Translations under genes and position numbers: made by a program
Shown here: piece after piece, positions 8,369 to 16,479 of the stretch
Layout: the number at the start of each line of letters is the position of its first letter
How positions within the stretch are numbered: the first letter of the stretch is position 1
Assembly: GCF_028737205.1 (NCBI RefSeq)
Contig: NZ_JAQZAL010000006.1
Coordinates: 1 to 64,000, forward strand
Origin: Actinomycetospora lutea
Lineage (GTDB): Bacteria > Actinomycetota > Actinomycetes > Mycobacteriales > Pseudonocardiaceae
DNA length: 64,000 nucleotides
Direction of reading: 5' to 3'
Notes under the pieces: generated by a model
What the model saw: only the letters and a program-made list of their open reading frames with translations
What the model was told of the DNA's origin: nothing
The model's database searches: none

Positions 8369-8789
8369 GCGGGGATGCCACCGGTGGGGTCACGTCGTGG
8401 GCCGGCCAGGGACGACGTACAACGCGGCCACGCCCCAGCCCGAGACCAGGTGGTCGTAGACAGCAGATTCACGCACGACCCCGAGGCGCGCCAGCAGTGG
8501 ACGACGGTCGCAGAGGCCTGTCGACAGGTCGGCCCGCCGGCCCTCGACACCTGATGCTCCGGACCGGCCGCCGCGTCGTCGCCGACCTCCTCGACCTCGT
8601 GGACGAGGGGGCGAGCGCCGTCACCCTCACGGTCCTCGACGTGCTCGCGCCTCCCGCCGGACACGGTCACGACGGGTGAGCGCGCGCCGGATCCCGTCAC
8701 GGGGACTGCGCCGGCGAGAGGGTGTTGCGGTCCGGGTCGAGGACCCCGCGTGCACCCACGGGCTCGGCATGCTCCGCCGGGCCGGCCCG
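8369..8789. other. 421-base stretch, no gene supported
   Basis: A plus-strand frame ending at 8679 contains a plausible 43-residue peptide (GRRVVADLLDLVDEGASAV...), but it lacks a ribosome binding site and any family match I recognise. I do not call it. Confidence 0.35.
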
Positions 8790-9422
8790 CTACAGGCGAG
8801 CGGCGAGGTCCGCGACGCCGTCGCCGTCGAGGGCGGCGAGGCCGGCGGGCCGGCCGGTGGCCACGAGGAGCAGGTCGCCCGCCGGGCCGCGGACCTCACG
8901 ACCGCCCGTGCCGTGCGACCACTCGGTGTCGGTGGCGACCAGGCGCAGTCCCGCCACCCGCTTCGGGGCCCCGTAGAACGAGGTCGACAGCACGAACTCG
9001 AGCGCGGGCACCGCGTGGTCCGGTGCCATCGGGAGCGGGCGCCGCAGCGGGCGCGTCAGGTCCTGGCCGTGGACCTGGATGTCGACGAACGGGTCCATCG
9101 GCTTCGCGCCCATCGGCCGCCGCGTCCACCCCGCCGACTGGCGGAACTGGGCGATCAGCTCGGGCACGGAGTACTGCGCGGCCCGGGCGCGGGCGGCGCG
9201 GTCGATGAAGGCGTTGATGTCGAACCGGGCGGCGACCACCCCGCGCAGCGCTGCGGGGCGCGAGAGCCGTGACGTCAACGTCAGGTGCGCGACCAGCGTC
9301 TTCACGTTCCACCCGGTGCACAGCGTCGCGTACGCCCACTCCTCGGGGGCGAGCTCGTCGAGGACGTCGGCCAGCCGGAGCCGCTCGGACTCGATGGCGG
9401 TGTGCAGGTCGGCGTCGTCCAC
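8790..9422 (-). CDS. Maleylpyruvate isomerase N-terminal (mycothiol-type DinB fold) protein
   Basis: A 210-residue protein of the TIGR03083 / MDMPI_N group, four-helix DinB-like metalloproteins of actinobacteria, many of them mycothiol-dependent. Visible marks are LADVLDELAPEEWAYATLCTGW near residue 20 (CTGW in place of the common PTRCPGW), VKTLVAHL with the first metal-type His near 46, and DIQVHGQDLTRPL near 115 with the second His/Asp cluster. It starts at GTG 9422 with AGGGGCC upstream. It lies 34 bases downstream of the MEDS-ATPase gene on the same strand and may be cotranscribed. The substrate is unknown; true maleylpyruvate isomerase activity should not be assumed. Confidence 0.8.
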   Translation of the reverse strand: MDDADLHTAIESERLRLADVLDELAPEEWAYATLCTGWNVKTLVAHLTLTSRLSRPAALRGVVAARFDINAFIDRAARARAAQYSVPELIAQFRQSAGWTRRPMGAKPMDPFVDIQVHGQDLTRPLRRPLPMAPDHAVPALEFVLSTSFYGAPKRVAGLRLVATDTEWSHGTGGREVRGPAGDLLLVATGRPAGLAALDGDGVADLAARL

Positions 9423-9456
9423 GGCGGGCCCCTCGGATGTCGCGAGGAGGCAGAAC

Positions 9457-10437
9457 CTAGCGGGGCAGCCCGTCCTGGTACATCGTCATGCGCACCGTCG
9501 TGCCACCGTCCTCGGCGCTGTGCAGCCGGACGAGATCGCACAGGCGGTGGGTGAGGAACAGACCGTACCCCCGGCCGTCGGCGGCGGCGGGCGGGTAGCG
9601 GCCGACGAGCGGGTCGGCGATGTACCCCGAGTCCTGGATCTCGGCGACCACGCGGTCCTCGGTGTGCCAGAGCGAGAGGATGCCGGGGCCCTCGGTGTGC
9701 ACCACCGTGTTCACGGCGACCTCGTGCACCGCCAGGCAGAGGTCGGCGACGCGCTCGGGCGAGAGGCCGGCGCCCGCGGCGTGGTCGGCGACGGCCCGGC
9801 GGACGGCGCGGGGGCCGTGCGGGGCGGTGAAGACCAGCGTCTCGCCGAGGTCCGGGGGCTCCGAGAGCGGCCCGAGCACGGCCTCGGCGAGCTTGGCGGG
9901 GTCGCCGTACGTGGCGTTGGGCACGGACAGGCCGCCCTCGGCGAGCAGGGGGTGCGCGGCGCGGACGTCGGCGACGGTGTCCGGGTCGAGCCAGCGGGTG
10001 TCGTACGGGCAGAGCATCGTGACGGGCCGCTCGGCGAACGCGATGTTGGTCAGCGCGTCGTGCTGCAGGTAGGCGACGCGCTCGTCGGCGGGCCGGTCCG
10101 GCCACAGCCCTCCGCCGACGGCGCGGATGCGCCGGCCGGGGTGCTCGTCGACGAACTGGTACAGCGCCGGGACGAGCCGGGCGGGGTTGGGCCCCAGCCG
10201 CCGCACGTCCTGGAGGACCACCGAGCGCGCCTCCCCGCCGAGCGCCTCGCGGATCGGGGCCAGCTGCTCGGCGGGCAGCGCGATGACGACGACGTCATGG
10301 GCCTCGAGGCCCTCGCGCACGTGGTGCACGATGCGCGCCACGAACTGCGCGTCGTCGTCGTAGAACAGCGCCGCGTGCTCGAATCCGAGGACGTCGGTGC
10401 CGCGGCGGTGCCGTCCGGTGTCGTCCGACGTCCTCAC
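9457..10437 (-). CDS. MEDS-domain anti-sigma/regulatory ATPase
   Basis: A 326-residue soluble regulator. Residues about 18-190 form a MEDS (DcmR-type sensory) domain, beginning GFEHAALFYDDDAQFVARIVHHVREGL and containing ALPAEQL and CPYDTRWL. Residues about 200-320 form a HATPase_c domain of the RsbW/anti-sigma kind. Its N-box is HEVAVNTVVH, the G1-like motif is IQDSGYIADP and the G2-like motif is GRGYGLFLTHRLCD. There is no HisKA dimerisation helix or membrane segment, so it is probably a serine kinase or anti-sigma-type switch rather than a two-component sensor. The start is GTG 10437. The MEDS ligand is unknown; the partner sigma or anti-anti-sigma factor is not adjacent, but a STAS gene lies near 29438. 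Confidence 0.85.
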   Translation of the reverse strand: MRTSDDTGRHRRGTDVLGFEHAALFYDDDAQFVARIVHHVREGLEAHDVVVIALPAEQLAPIREALGGEARSVVLQDVRRLGPNPARLVPALYQFVDEHPGRRIRAVGGGLWPDRPADERVAYLQHDALTNIAFAERPVTMLCPYDTRWLDPDTVADVRAAHPLLAEGGLSVPNATYGDPAKLAEAVLGPLSEPPDLGETLVFTAPHGPRAVRRAVADHAAGAGLSPERVADLCLAVHEVAVNTVVHTEGPGILSLWHTEDRVVAEIQDSGYIADPLVGRYPPAAADGRGYGLFLTHRLCDLVRLHSAEDGGTTVRMTMYQDGLPR

Positions 10438-10583
10438 CCCCCACCATCACCCGTCCGATGGCGCTCTCCCCCGAGCAGTGTCGATCCTCGCCGGATCATG
10501 CGCCACCGCGACAGCGGGTTCCGCCCAGCGGGTCGGGCGCTGCGGCAGACGGTCGGCACGACTGGGCGTCTCGGGTCACCCCG

Positions 10584-10907
10584 TCACACCGCGTCCTCGC
10601 CGCGCTCCCCGGTCCGGACCCGCAGCACCAGATCCAGCGGCGTGACCCAGAGCCGTCCCTCGGGGTGCACCGCCGCGGCGATCTCGTCGACGACGCGGTC
10701 GACCAGCTCGTCGTGCACGATCGTCTCGAGGCGCAGGCACGGCGCGAAGCTGTCCTGCACGACCTGGCCGCGCTGGATCGTCCGCTGGCCGTTCCCGGCG
10801 GGGCCGAGGACCTCCGCGACCGTCATCCCCAGCACCGCGTGCCGCTCGAGCGCCCGGCGCGCGGCGTCGAGCGCGTGGGGCGGGATCATCGCGTGCACCG
10901 TCTTCAC
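10584..10907 (-). CDS. PII-like (GlnB superfamily) protein
   Basis: A protein of about 107 residues starting at GTG 10907 behind GGGAGGACGCGC. Its layout follows the PII ferredoxin-like fold. KTVHAMIPPHALDAARRAL is strand 1 and helix 1, AVLGMTVAEVLG follows, then a T-loop-like GNGQRTIQRGQVVQDS, then the PCLRLETIVHDELVDRVVDEI strand-helix, ending in DLVLRVRTGER like the PII C-terminal strand. The T-loop lacks the tyrosine that GlnD/GlnB systems modify (Gln-Arg-Gly instead), so ordinary nitrogen control by uridylylation or adenylylation is unlikely. No ammonium channel or glutamine synthetase is nearby. It faces dprE2 divergently across 77 bases. Confidence 0.7.
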   Translation of the reverse strand: MKTVHAMIPPHALDAARRALERHAVLGMTVAEVLGPAGNGQRTIQRGQVVQDSFAPCLRLETIVHDELVDRVVDEIAAAVHPEGRLWVTPLDLVLRVRTGERGEDAV

Positions 10908-10984
10908 CGCGCGTCCTCCCGTCCGCCTCGCCGAGACGCTACGGGGCCGGACGGGATCGGGCGAGGACCTCCTACGCTGCGGGC

Positions 10985-11740
10985 GTGCCCGAGCCACCGG
11001 TCGTCCTGGTCCTCGGCGGCCGCAGCGAGATCGGGGTGGCGCTGGCCTGCCGCCTCGCCGCGACCGGGCGCGCGGGAACGGTCGTGCTGGCCGCCCGCCG
11101 CGCCGGGGAGCTCGGCGCGGAGACCGCGGCGGTCCGCGGCGCCGGCGCGCAGGTCGCGACCGTCGAGTTCGACGCCGACGACCTCGCCGGCCAGGCGGCG
11201 GTGCTCGACGAGGTCGAGGCCGCGCACGGCGTGCCCGACACGGTCGTCGTCGCGTTCGGGGTGCTCGGTGACCAGGCGCGGGCCGAGCGCGACGCCGCGC
11301 ACGCCGCCGCCGTCGTGCACACCGACTACGTCGCCCAGGTCGCCGTGCTCACCGAGGTCGCGGCCCGACTGCGGGCACGGGGCCGCGGCGAGATCGTCGT
11401 GTTCTCCTCGGTGGCCGGGGTCCGGGTCCGGCGGGCGAACTACGTCTACGGCAGCGCGAAGGCCGGGCTCGACGGGTTCGCCTCCGGCCTCGCCGACGCC
11501 CTGCACGGCAGCGGCGTGCACCTCACGCTCGTGCGCCCGGGCTTCGTCATCGGACGCATGACGGCCGACAGCGGGCTGGACCCGGCGCCGCTGTCGTCGA
11601 CGCCGGGTCAGGTCGCCGACGCCACCGCCGCCGCGCTGACGGCCGGACGCGACGTCGTCTGGGTGCCGGGCGCGCTGCGCGTGCTCTTCACCGTGATGCG
11701 CCTGCTGCCCCGGTGGGCCTGGCGGCGACTGCCGCGCTGA
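10985..11740 (+). CDS. dprE2: DprE2-like short-chain dehydrogenase
   Basis: A 251-residue SDR resembling decaprenylphosphoryl-2-keto-ribose reductase, the NADH-dependent partner of DprE1 that makes decaprenylphosphoryl-arabinose for cell-wall arabinan. Family-specific features are LVLGGRSEIGVALA (nucleotide site, residues about 7-20), VVAFGVLGDQA, the catalytic Ser in FSSVAGVRVRRANYVYGSAKAGLDGF with the YxxxK pair, and the C-terminal VWVPGALRVLFTVMRLLPR...RRLPR. That last feature is characteristic of DprE2 rather than generic SDRs. It starts at GTG 10985. DprE1 is not adjacent in this window, so the exact substrate assignment is inferred from resemblance. Confidence 0.78.
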   Translation: MPEPPVVLVLGGRSEIGVALACRLAATGRAGTVVLAARRAGELGAETAAVRGAGAQVATVEFDADDLAGQAAVLDEVEAAHGVPDTVVVAFGVLGDQARAERDAAHAAAVVHTDYVAQVAVLTEVAARLRARGRGEIVVFSSVAGVRVRRANYVYGSAKAGLDGFASGLADALHGSGVHLTLVRPGFVIGRMTADSGLDPAPLSSTPGQVADATAAALTAGRDVVWVPGALRVLFTVMRLLPRWAWRRLPR

Positions 11741-11760
11741 CCCTTCCGCTCACTCCGGGG

Positions 11761-12756
11761 TCAGCGGTGGGTGATCGTCGCCGAGGCGCCGGGACCGAGC
11801 TGCTGGCCGGTGACCGGCACGTCGCCGAGGGCCTCGTCGATCGCCGTGAGGGTGTCGGCCGAGAGCTCGATGCCCGCCGCGGCCGCGTTGGCGTGCACCT
11901 GCTCGGGGCGCGAGGCCCCGACGATCGCCGACGCGAGCTCCGGGCGGCGCAGCACCCACGCGAGCGCCATCTCGGCCATCGACAGCCCCGCGCCCTCGGC
12001 GATCGGCACCAGGCGCTGCACCGCCTCGAGCGTGCGGTCGGTGAGCTTCTGGCGGATGAAGCCGTTCATCTCGTCGCTCGCGGCCCGGGAGTCGACGGGC
12101 ACGGGCTCGCCGGGCCGGTACTTGCCCGTGAGCACACCCTCGGCCATCGGCGACCACACGATGTTGGAGATCCCGTGCTCGGCGGTGGTCGGGAAGACCT
12201 CCTCCTCGGGGGCGCGCCACAGCATCGAGTACTGCGGCTGCGACGACACGATCCGCACGTCGTCGGGGCAGGCCTCGACGCCCGCGCGGATCTGGTCGGG
12301 CGTCCACTCGCTGACGCCGAGGTAGCGGGCCTTGCCGGCGCGGACGACCTCGGCGAGCGCCTCCATCGTGTCCTCGATCGGCGTCTCGGGGTCGAAGCGG
12401 TGGCACTGGTAGAGGTCGACGTGGTCGGTGCGCAGCCGGCGCAGCGAGGCGTCGATCTGCTTGTGGATCTGCGCGGGCGACAGGCCGCGGTCGGTGTCCG
12501 ACATCGGGAAGTAGACCTTCGTGGCGAGCACGTAGTCCTCGCGCCGGTAGTCGGCGAGGATGCCGCCCCACGCCTCCTCCGCGGCCCCGCGGCCGTAGAC
12601 GTTGGCGGTGTCGAAGAACGTGATGCCGGCGTCGAACGCGGCGCGTGTGCACGCGGCCGTCGCGTCGGCCTCGACGCCGCCGGAGTAGGTCAGCCACGAG
12701 CCGAGGGAGATCTCGGACACCTGCAGGTCGCTCGTACCGAGCTGTCGATGGCGCAC
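11761..12756 (-). CDS. Aldo/keto reductase (YghZ/Kv-beta-like)
   Basis: An NADPH-dependent TIM-barrel oxidoreductase of about 331 residues. The AKR tetrad is present: Asp in FDTANVYG, Tyr in the same motif, Lys in LATKVYFP and His in YQCHRFD. The nucleotide-binding end shows AIVGASRPEQV. RHRQLGTSDLQVSEISLG is the usual family N-terminus, so GTG 12756 is preferred; the frame is open to an ATG at 12807. The physiological carbonyl substrate is unknown. It is convergent with dprE2, with only 20 bases between their stops. Confidence 0.85.
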   Translation of the reverse strand: MRHRQLGTSDLQVSEISLGSWLTYSGGVEADATAACTRAAFDAGITFFDTANVYGRGAAEEAWGGILADYRREDYVLATKVYFPMSDTDRGLSPAQIHKQIDASLRRLRTDHVDLYQCHRFDPETPIEDTMEALAEVVRAGKARYLGVSEWTPDQIRAGVEACPDDVRIVSSQPQYSMLWRAPEEEVFPTTAEHGISNIVWSPMAEGVLTGKYRPGEPVPVDSRAASDEMNGFIRQKLTDRTLEAVQRLVPIAEGAGLSMAEMALAWVLRRPELASAIVGASRPEQVHANAAAAGIELSADTLTAIDEALGDVPVTGQQLGPGASATITHR

Positions 12757-13036
12757 CTCCGTACCGTAGGAGCCGTCGCCGGACACGGCCTGCGCGGCGA
12801 TCGACACTGCCGATCACCGGAAGGACGGCGCCGATCGGCTCAGGGGATCGACCGGTCGACGCAGTCGCCTGTGGCCGACGTGTGAATTCCCGCGACGGCG
12901 GGTCTCGCCTCCGGGCGCGGCTGGCACGATGGAGGGCGCGAGCTCGCGAGCGGCCCCGACGTCCCGCGGCACCGATGCCGCGATGTCGTGAGGGTTCTCG
13001 CCCCGGTCCTGGACCGCCGAACGCCGTAGGGGATTC

Positions 13037-13213
13037 GTGAACGTGTTGCTGGCGCCGTTGCGCCCTCTGGCCGATGTCCTCGACCTGACCGCGGAGGCCG
13101 TGGCCGCCGTGGGCACCGTGTCGGTCGCCGCCCTCGGGCTGGTGCTCGCGCGGGTCGAGTCGCCCGAGGAGCGTCGTCACCTGCGGGTGGTCGGGCGGCC
13201 CCCGCAGACCTGA
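13037..13213 (+). CDS. Small hypothetical protein with a hydrophobic core
   Basis: A 58-residue frame from GTG 13037 with TAGGGG upstream. It reads NVLLAPLRPLADVLDLTAEAV, an Ala/Val/Leu-rich segment that could span a membrane (AVAAVGTVSVAALGLVLA), and a charged tail (RVESPEERRHLRVVG). Codon use is consistent with coding. No family is recognised. It is convergent with the XRE regulator and ends 13 bases before that gene's stop. Confidence is moderate because it is short. Confidence 0.45.
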   Translation: MNVLLAPLRPLADVLDLTAEAVAAVGTVSVAALGLVLARVESPEERRHLRVVGRPPQT

Positions 13214-13226
13214 GCGGGGCGGGCCG

Positions 13227-13556
13227 TCAGGCCCCGCCGCGCGCGCGCAGCAGGTCGTTCAGCGTGCGCAGCTCGTCGCGGATCTCGGTGAGCAGCCCCG
13301 GGATCTCGTGGCTGCGCTCCCAGTGCGGGGTGACGTCGATGCCCAGCTCGCCGAGCTCGCTCTCGTAGAGCTCGGCGAGCAGCGTGCGGTACGGCTCGTC
13401 CGGGACGGTGCCGTTCTCCCAGCGCGACAGCTGGGTCTTCAGGCTCGCGGCGCTGGCCACGTCGACCTGCCCGCGCTCGGCCAGCTCCCGCAATCTCGCC
13501 ACGGCCGTGGTCTGCGACCACCCTCGATCCCGGCGGGCATCGCGCAACGAAACCAC
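13227..13556 (-). CDS. XRE-type helix-turn-helix regulator
   Basis: A 109-residue DNA-binding protein. Residues about 4-75 form a Cro/C1-type helix-turn-helix: LRDARRDRGWSQTTAVARLRELA, then SLKTQLSRWENGTVPDEPYRTLLAELYE. The QLSRWENG recognition-helix signature is clear, and an insertion of about 10 residues separates helices 1 and 2, a form common in actinobacterial regulators. The C-terminal 35 residues (IPGLLTEIRDELRTLNDLL) are probably a short coiled coil for dimerisation. Its targets are unknown. Confidence 0.82.
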   Translation of the reverse strand: MVSLRDARRDRGWSQTTAVARLRELAERGQVDVASAASLKTQLSRWENGTVPDEPYRTLLAELYESELGELGIDVTPHWERSHEIPGLLTEIRDELRTLNDLLRARGGA

Positions 13557-13580
13557 GTCGTCACAGTAGACGACGCGGCG

Positions 13581-14954
13581 TCAGCTCCGGCGCGGCGACC
13601 GCGACGCCCGCTTGGGCGCCGGCAGCCGCGACGAGCGCCGCACCGGGGTCCGGGCCGGCGGCTCGCTGACCGCGGCCTCGGGCGGTGTGCGGTCCTCGAC
13701 CTCGGCCGGCGCGGAGGGGGGCGCGGGGGCCGCGGCGGGCGTCGGGCGCAGCGGCTCGACCGCCGCGCGCGGCCGGGACTGCGCGGGACGCAGGACCCGG
13801 CGTCCGGTCGGGCTGCCGCCCTCGACCGTGGTCGGGGCGTCGTGCCGGTCGAGGAACGCGCACAGCCGCGCCCAGGTCGTGCTCTTGGCGGTCCGGCCGG
13901 CGAGCACACCGAGGTGGCCGCCGGGAGCCGTGGTCAGCCGGGTGTCCGCGCCGGTGATGCGCCGGGACCCCGCGCGGACGGCACGGGGCGGCACCACCTG
14001 GTCGGTCTCGCCGGCCACGAGCAGCACCGGCCGACGCAGGTCGGCGAGGTCGACGACGCGGTGGCCGACGGGAACACGACCCGCCTCGAGGTCCTCGGGC
14101 GCCACCATCGCGCGGAAGTAGGTGCCGATGTAGCGGGCCTGGTCGCCGATCAGGGCCCGCAGGTCGTCCACGGCCTCGAGCTGGGCGAGGAACTCGCGGT
14201 CGTCGAGGCGGGCGACCATCGTCAGCGGCGCGGTGAGCAGCTCGTCGAGCGAGCCGAGCCCGAGCGCGCGGAGCAGCCGCGGCAGCGGCATGAGCGCGAG
14301 CAGGGTCTGCAGGGTGGCGAGCACGGGCCCGCCGGCGGCGATCGCCAGCGGGCGCGCGCCGACCACCGGCGGCACCTCGGCGAGCGTGAACGGCGTCGCG
14401 ATCGCGGTCACCGACGCGAGCGGCAGGTCGGGGTGGCCGGCGGCGGCGAGCACCGCGTGCAGGCCGCCGATCGACCAGCCGACGAGGTGCACCGGCGCGC
14501 CCTGGTGCGCGGCGCTGACCGTCCGCACGACGTGGGGGAGGATCTCGTCGACCCAGCGCTCGAGGTCGGCGAGCCCCGGGGTGATCGACCCGCCGTAGCC
14601 GATGAGGTCCTCGTCGTCGATCTGGTACACCGGCCGGCCCTCGCCGACGAGGTGCTCGACGAGGCTGTTGCCGCGTCGCAGGTCGAACGCCACCCCGCAG
14701 GCCCCGAGCGGCGACACCAGCACCACCGGCGAGCCCCGCAGCCGGGCGGTCGGGTGCACCGCGTACCGGTAGGTGCTCACCGACCCGGCGCGCGCCAGCC
14801 CGTGTGCCCGCCCGACCCCGTCGGGGCCCACGTCGCCCGGACCGGTGTCGAACGCGGCGCGGGGCATGCGGCGCAGGTCCGCCAGCGGCCCCTCGAGCAC
14901 CCGCGCGCGCATGTTGCCCACGGCGCGCCACGCCCCGGCCGGCGTCAGGATCAC
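13581..14954 (-). CDS. PhaC-like alpha/beta hydrolase with disordered C-terminal tail
   Basis: A 457-residue protein starting at GTG 14954 with GAGGAGG ahead. Residues about 75-370 are an alpha/beta-hydrolase of the polyhydroxyalkanoate-synthase-like group: VVLVSPLGA near 78, the nucleophile elbow GWSIGG near 160, Asp in VAGETDQVVPP and His in GGHLGVLAG. Serine replaces the cysteine of true PhaC (GxCxG), so acyl hydrolase or transferase activity is more likely than PHA polymerisation. Residues about 375-457 are Pro/Arg/Ala-rich and probably disordered, ending in a basic KRASRSPRRS tail. It lies 43 bases downstream of the CoA-racemase gene on the same strand. Confidence 0.78.
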   Translation of the reverse strand: MILTPAGAWRAVGNMRARVLEGPLADLRRMPRAAFDTGPGDVGPDGVGRAHGLARAGSVSTYRYAVHPTARLRGSPVVLVSPLGACGVAFDLRRGNSLVEHLVGEGRPVYQIDDEDLIGYGGSITPGLADLERWVDEILPHVVRTVSAAHQGAPVHLVGWSIGGLHAVLAAAGHPDLPLASVTAIATPFTLAEVPPVVGARPLAIAAGGPVLATLQTLLALMPLPRLLRALGLGSLDELLTAPLTMVARLDDREFLAQLEAVDDLRALIGDQARYIGTYFRAMVAPEDLEAGRVPVGHRVVDLADLRRPVLLVAGETDQVVPPRAVRAGSRRITGADTRLTTAPGGHLGVLAGRTAKSTTWARLCAFLDRHDAPTTVEGGSPTGRRVLRPAQSRPRAAVEPLRPTPAAAPAPPSAPAEVEDRTPPEAAVSEPPARTPVRRSSRLPAPKRASRSPRRS

Positions 14955-14997
14955 GGTGCCTCCTCGGGCGAGCGTTCGGACGGCCGAAGAGTCGAGC

Positions 14998-16149
14998 CTA
15001 GGTCTGGTGGACGACCCCCGCCTCCTGCAGCTTCGCGATCCGGTCGCGGTCGACGCCCCAGTCGGCGAGCGCCTCCGTCGAGTGCTGGCCCGGCGTGGCC
15101 GGGGGCGTCGGCGTGCCGCTGGGCGTGCGGCTGAAGCGTGGGGCCGGCGCCGGCTGGGTGACGCCGAACGCGTCGATGTGCAGGCCCCGGGCCTTGTTGT
15201 GCGGGTGCTCGACGGACTCCTCCATCTCGAGCACCGCGGCGACGCAGGCGTCGGTCGCCTCGAGGTCGGCGGCCCACTCGTCGCGGGTGCGGGTCGCGAA
15301 GACCTCGGCGATCCGCGCCCGGAACTCCGGCCAGCGGCCCATGTCCCACTGGTTGCCCGCGATCTCCTCGTCCTGCAGCCCGAGGCCCGTCATGAGCTCG
15401 GCGTAGAACTGCGGCTCGAGGGCGCCGACCGCGACGTACCCGCCGTCGCTGCAGCGGTAGTGGTCGTAGAACGGGGCGCCGCCGTCGAGGATGTTGCCGC
15501 CGCGGGGGTTCGGCCACAGCCCGCCCGCGCGCATCCCGTAGACCATCGCCATCTGCAGCGCGGCGCCGTCGACGATCGCGGCGTCCACCACCTGACCGCG
15601 CCCCGAGACGCCCCGCTCCACCAGCGCGCCGAGCACGCCGACCACCAGCAGCATCCCGCCGCCGCCGAAGTCGCCGACGAGGTTGATCGGGATCGCGGGC
15701 GCGCCGTCGCGGCCCTGCATGTGCGCGACGACGCCGGCCGTCGAGAGGTAGGTGAGGTCGTGCCCGGCGCGCGAGGCCTGCGGACCGTCCTGGCCCCAGC
15801 CGGTCATGCGGCCGTAGACCAGGCGCTCGTTGCGGCCGTGGCAGTCCTCGGGCCCGAACCCGAGCCGCTCGGCCACCCCGGGGCGGTAGCCCTCGAGCAG
15901 CACGTCGGCGGTCTCCACGAGGTCCATGAGCACCTCGAGGCCCTCGGGCGCCTTGAGGTCCAGGGCCACCGACCGCCGCCCGCGCGCGAGCACGTCCTTG
16001 TCGGTGTTGCCGAGCGAGAGCCCGCGCCCGCCGGCCGGCCGGTCGACGCGCAGCACGTCGGCGCCCATGTCCGCGAGCATCATCGCCGCGAACGGGCCCG
16101 GCCCGATCCCGGCGACCTCGATGACCTTGACGCCGTCCAGCACACCCAT
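14998..16149 (-). CDS. mcr: CaiB/BaiF family alpha-methylacyl-CoA racemase
   Basis: A 383-residue family III CoA-transferase fold enzyme, closest to alpha-methylacyl-CoA racemase, which epimerises 2-methyl-branched acyl-CoA so that it can enter beta-oxidation. Diagnostic residues are His130 in AGHDLTY and Asp160 in LVGDFGGGG, the two acid/base residues of the family. GDFGGG in place of a CoA-transferase aspartate loop also fits a racemase. It starts at ATG 16149 with CGAGGAGGACGAGG upstream. An operator-like palindrome sits 49 bases upstream (16198-16216). Its place beside fadB/thiolase fits branched-chain or sterol side-chain breakdown. Confidence 0.88.
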   Translation of the reverse strand: MGVLDGVKVIEVAGIGPGPFAAMMLADMGADVLRVDRPAGGRGLSLGNTDKDVLARGRRSVALDLKAPEGLEVLMDLVETADVLLEGYRPGVAERLGFGPEDCHGRNERLVYGRMTGWGQDGPQASRAGHDLTYLSTAGVVAHMQGRDGAPAIPINLVGDFGGGGMLLVVGVLGALVERGVSGRGQVVDAAIVDGAALQMAMVYGMRAGGLWPNPRGGNILDGGAPFYDHYRCSDGGYVAVGALEPQFYAELMTGLGLQDEEIAGNQWDMGRWPEFRARIAEVFATRTRDEWAADLEATDACVAAVLEMEESVEHPHNKARGLHIDAFGVTQPAPAPRFSRTPSGTPTPPATPGQHSTEALADWGVDRDRIAKLQEAGVVHQT

Positions 16150-16197
16150 GGGGCCCTCGTCCTCCTCGTGGTTCGCGGATCGACGCGAGCCTACGAG

Positions 16198-16216
16198 ACA
16201 GTCAGCGCTGACGGTA
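16198..16216. promoter_or_regulatory. Operator-like inverted repeat upstream of mcr
   Basis: The sequence is ACAGTCAGCGCTGACGGTA, with the perfect palindrome GTCAGCGCTGAC at its core (16201-16212). It matches three other sites, at 19940, 23108 and 26184, under the pattern ACAGTCA-N4-KGAC, each upstream of a fatty-acid gene or of a TetR gene. Binding by a TetR repressor is inferred. Confidence 0.6.
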
Positions 16217-16388
16217 TGGGTGCGCGGCCGTTCTGAGCGAAGGGCACCGTCGGTCGCAGAGACGGGCGAGAGGCACGTTCGGCGGGGCGGCGGCTCTCTC
16301 GATCATGCGCACGGTGCCGTTCGCGGGGGTGTGCCGCCGTCCCGCTGGTGCGCAGGGGCGCGCTCGCCGCCACCCCCAGGCCCGGAAC
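16217..16388. other. Intergenic region between mcr and fadB
   Basis: No gene is seen. It contains scattered GCCGTTC/GAACGGC words resembling the arms of the neighbouring hairpin element. Confidence 0.4.
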
Positions 16389-16434
16389 ACGAACGCGCCC
16401 TCGCTGCTTCGGGAGCAGCGAGGGCGCCGTTCGT
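16389..16434. terminator. Long hairpin downstream of fadB, intergenic repeat element
   Basis: ACGAACG-CGCCCTCGCTGCT pairs with AGCAGCGAGGGCG-C-CGTTCGT over about 19 base pairs with one bulge and a five-base loop. It lies 46 bases past the fadB stop on the minus strand and would act as a terminator there. Its left arm is nearly identical to that of the element at 51735-51785. Confidence 0.6.
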
Positions 16435-16479
16435 TCGGGAACACCGCGCGCAGCCGGACCTGCCGGCTACGCCGAGGGC

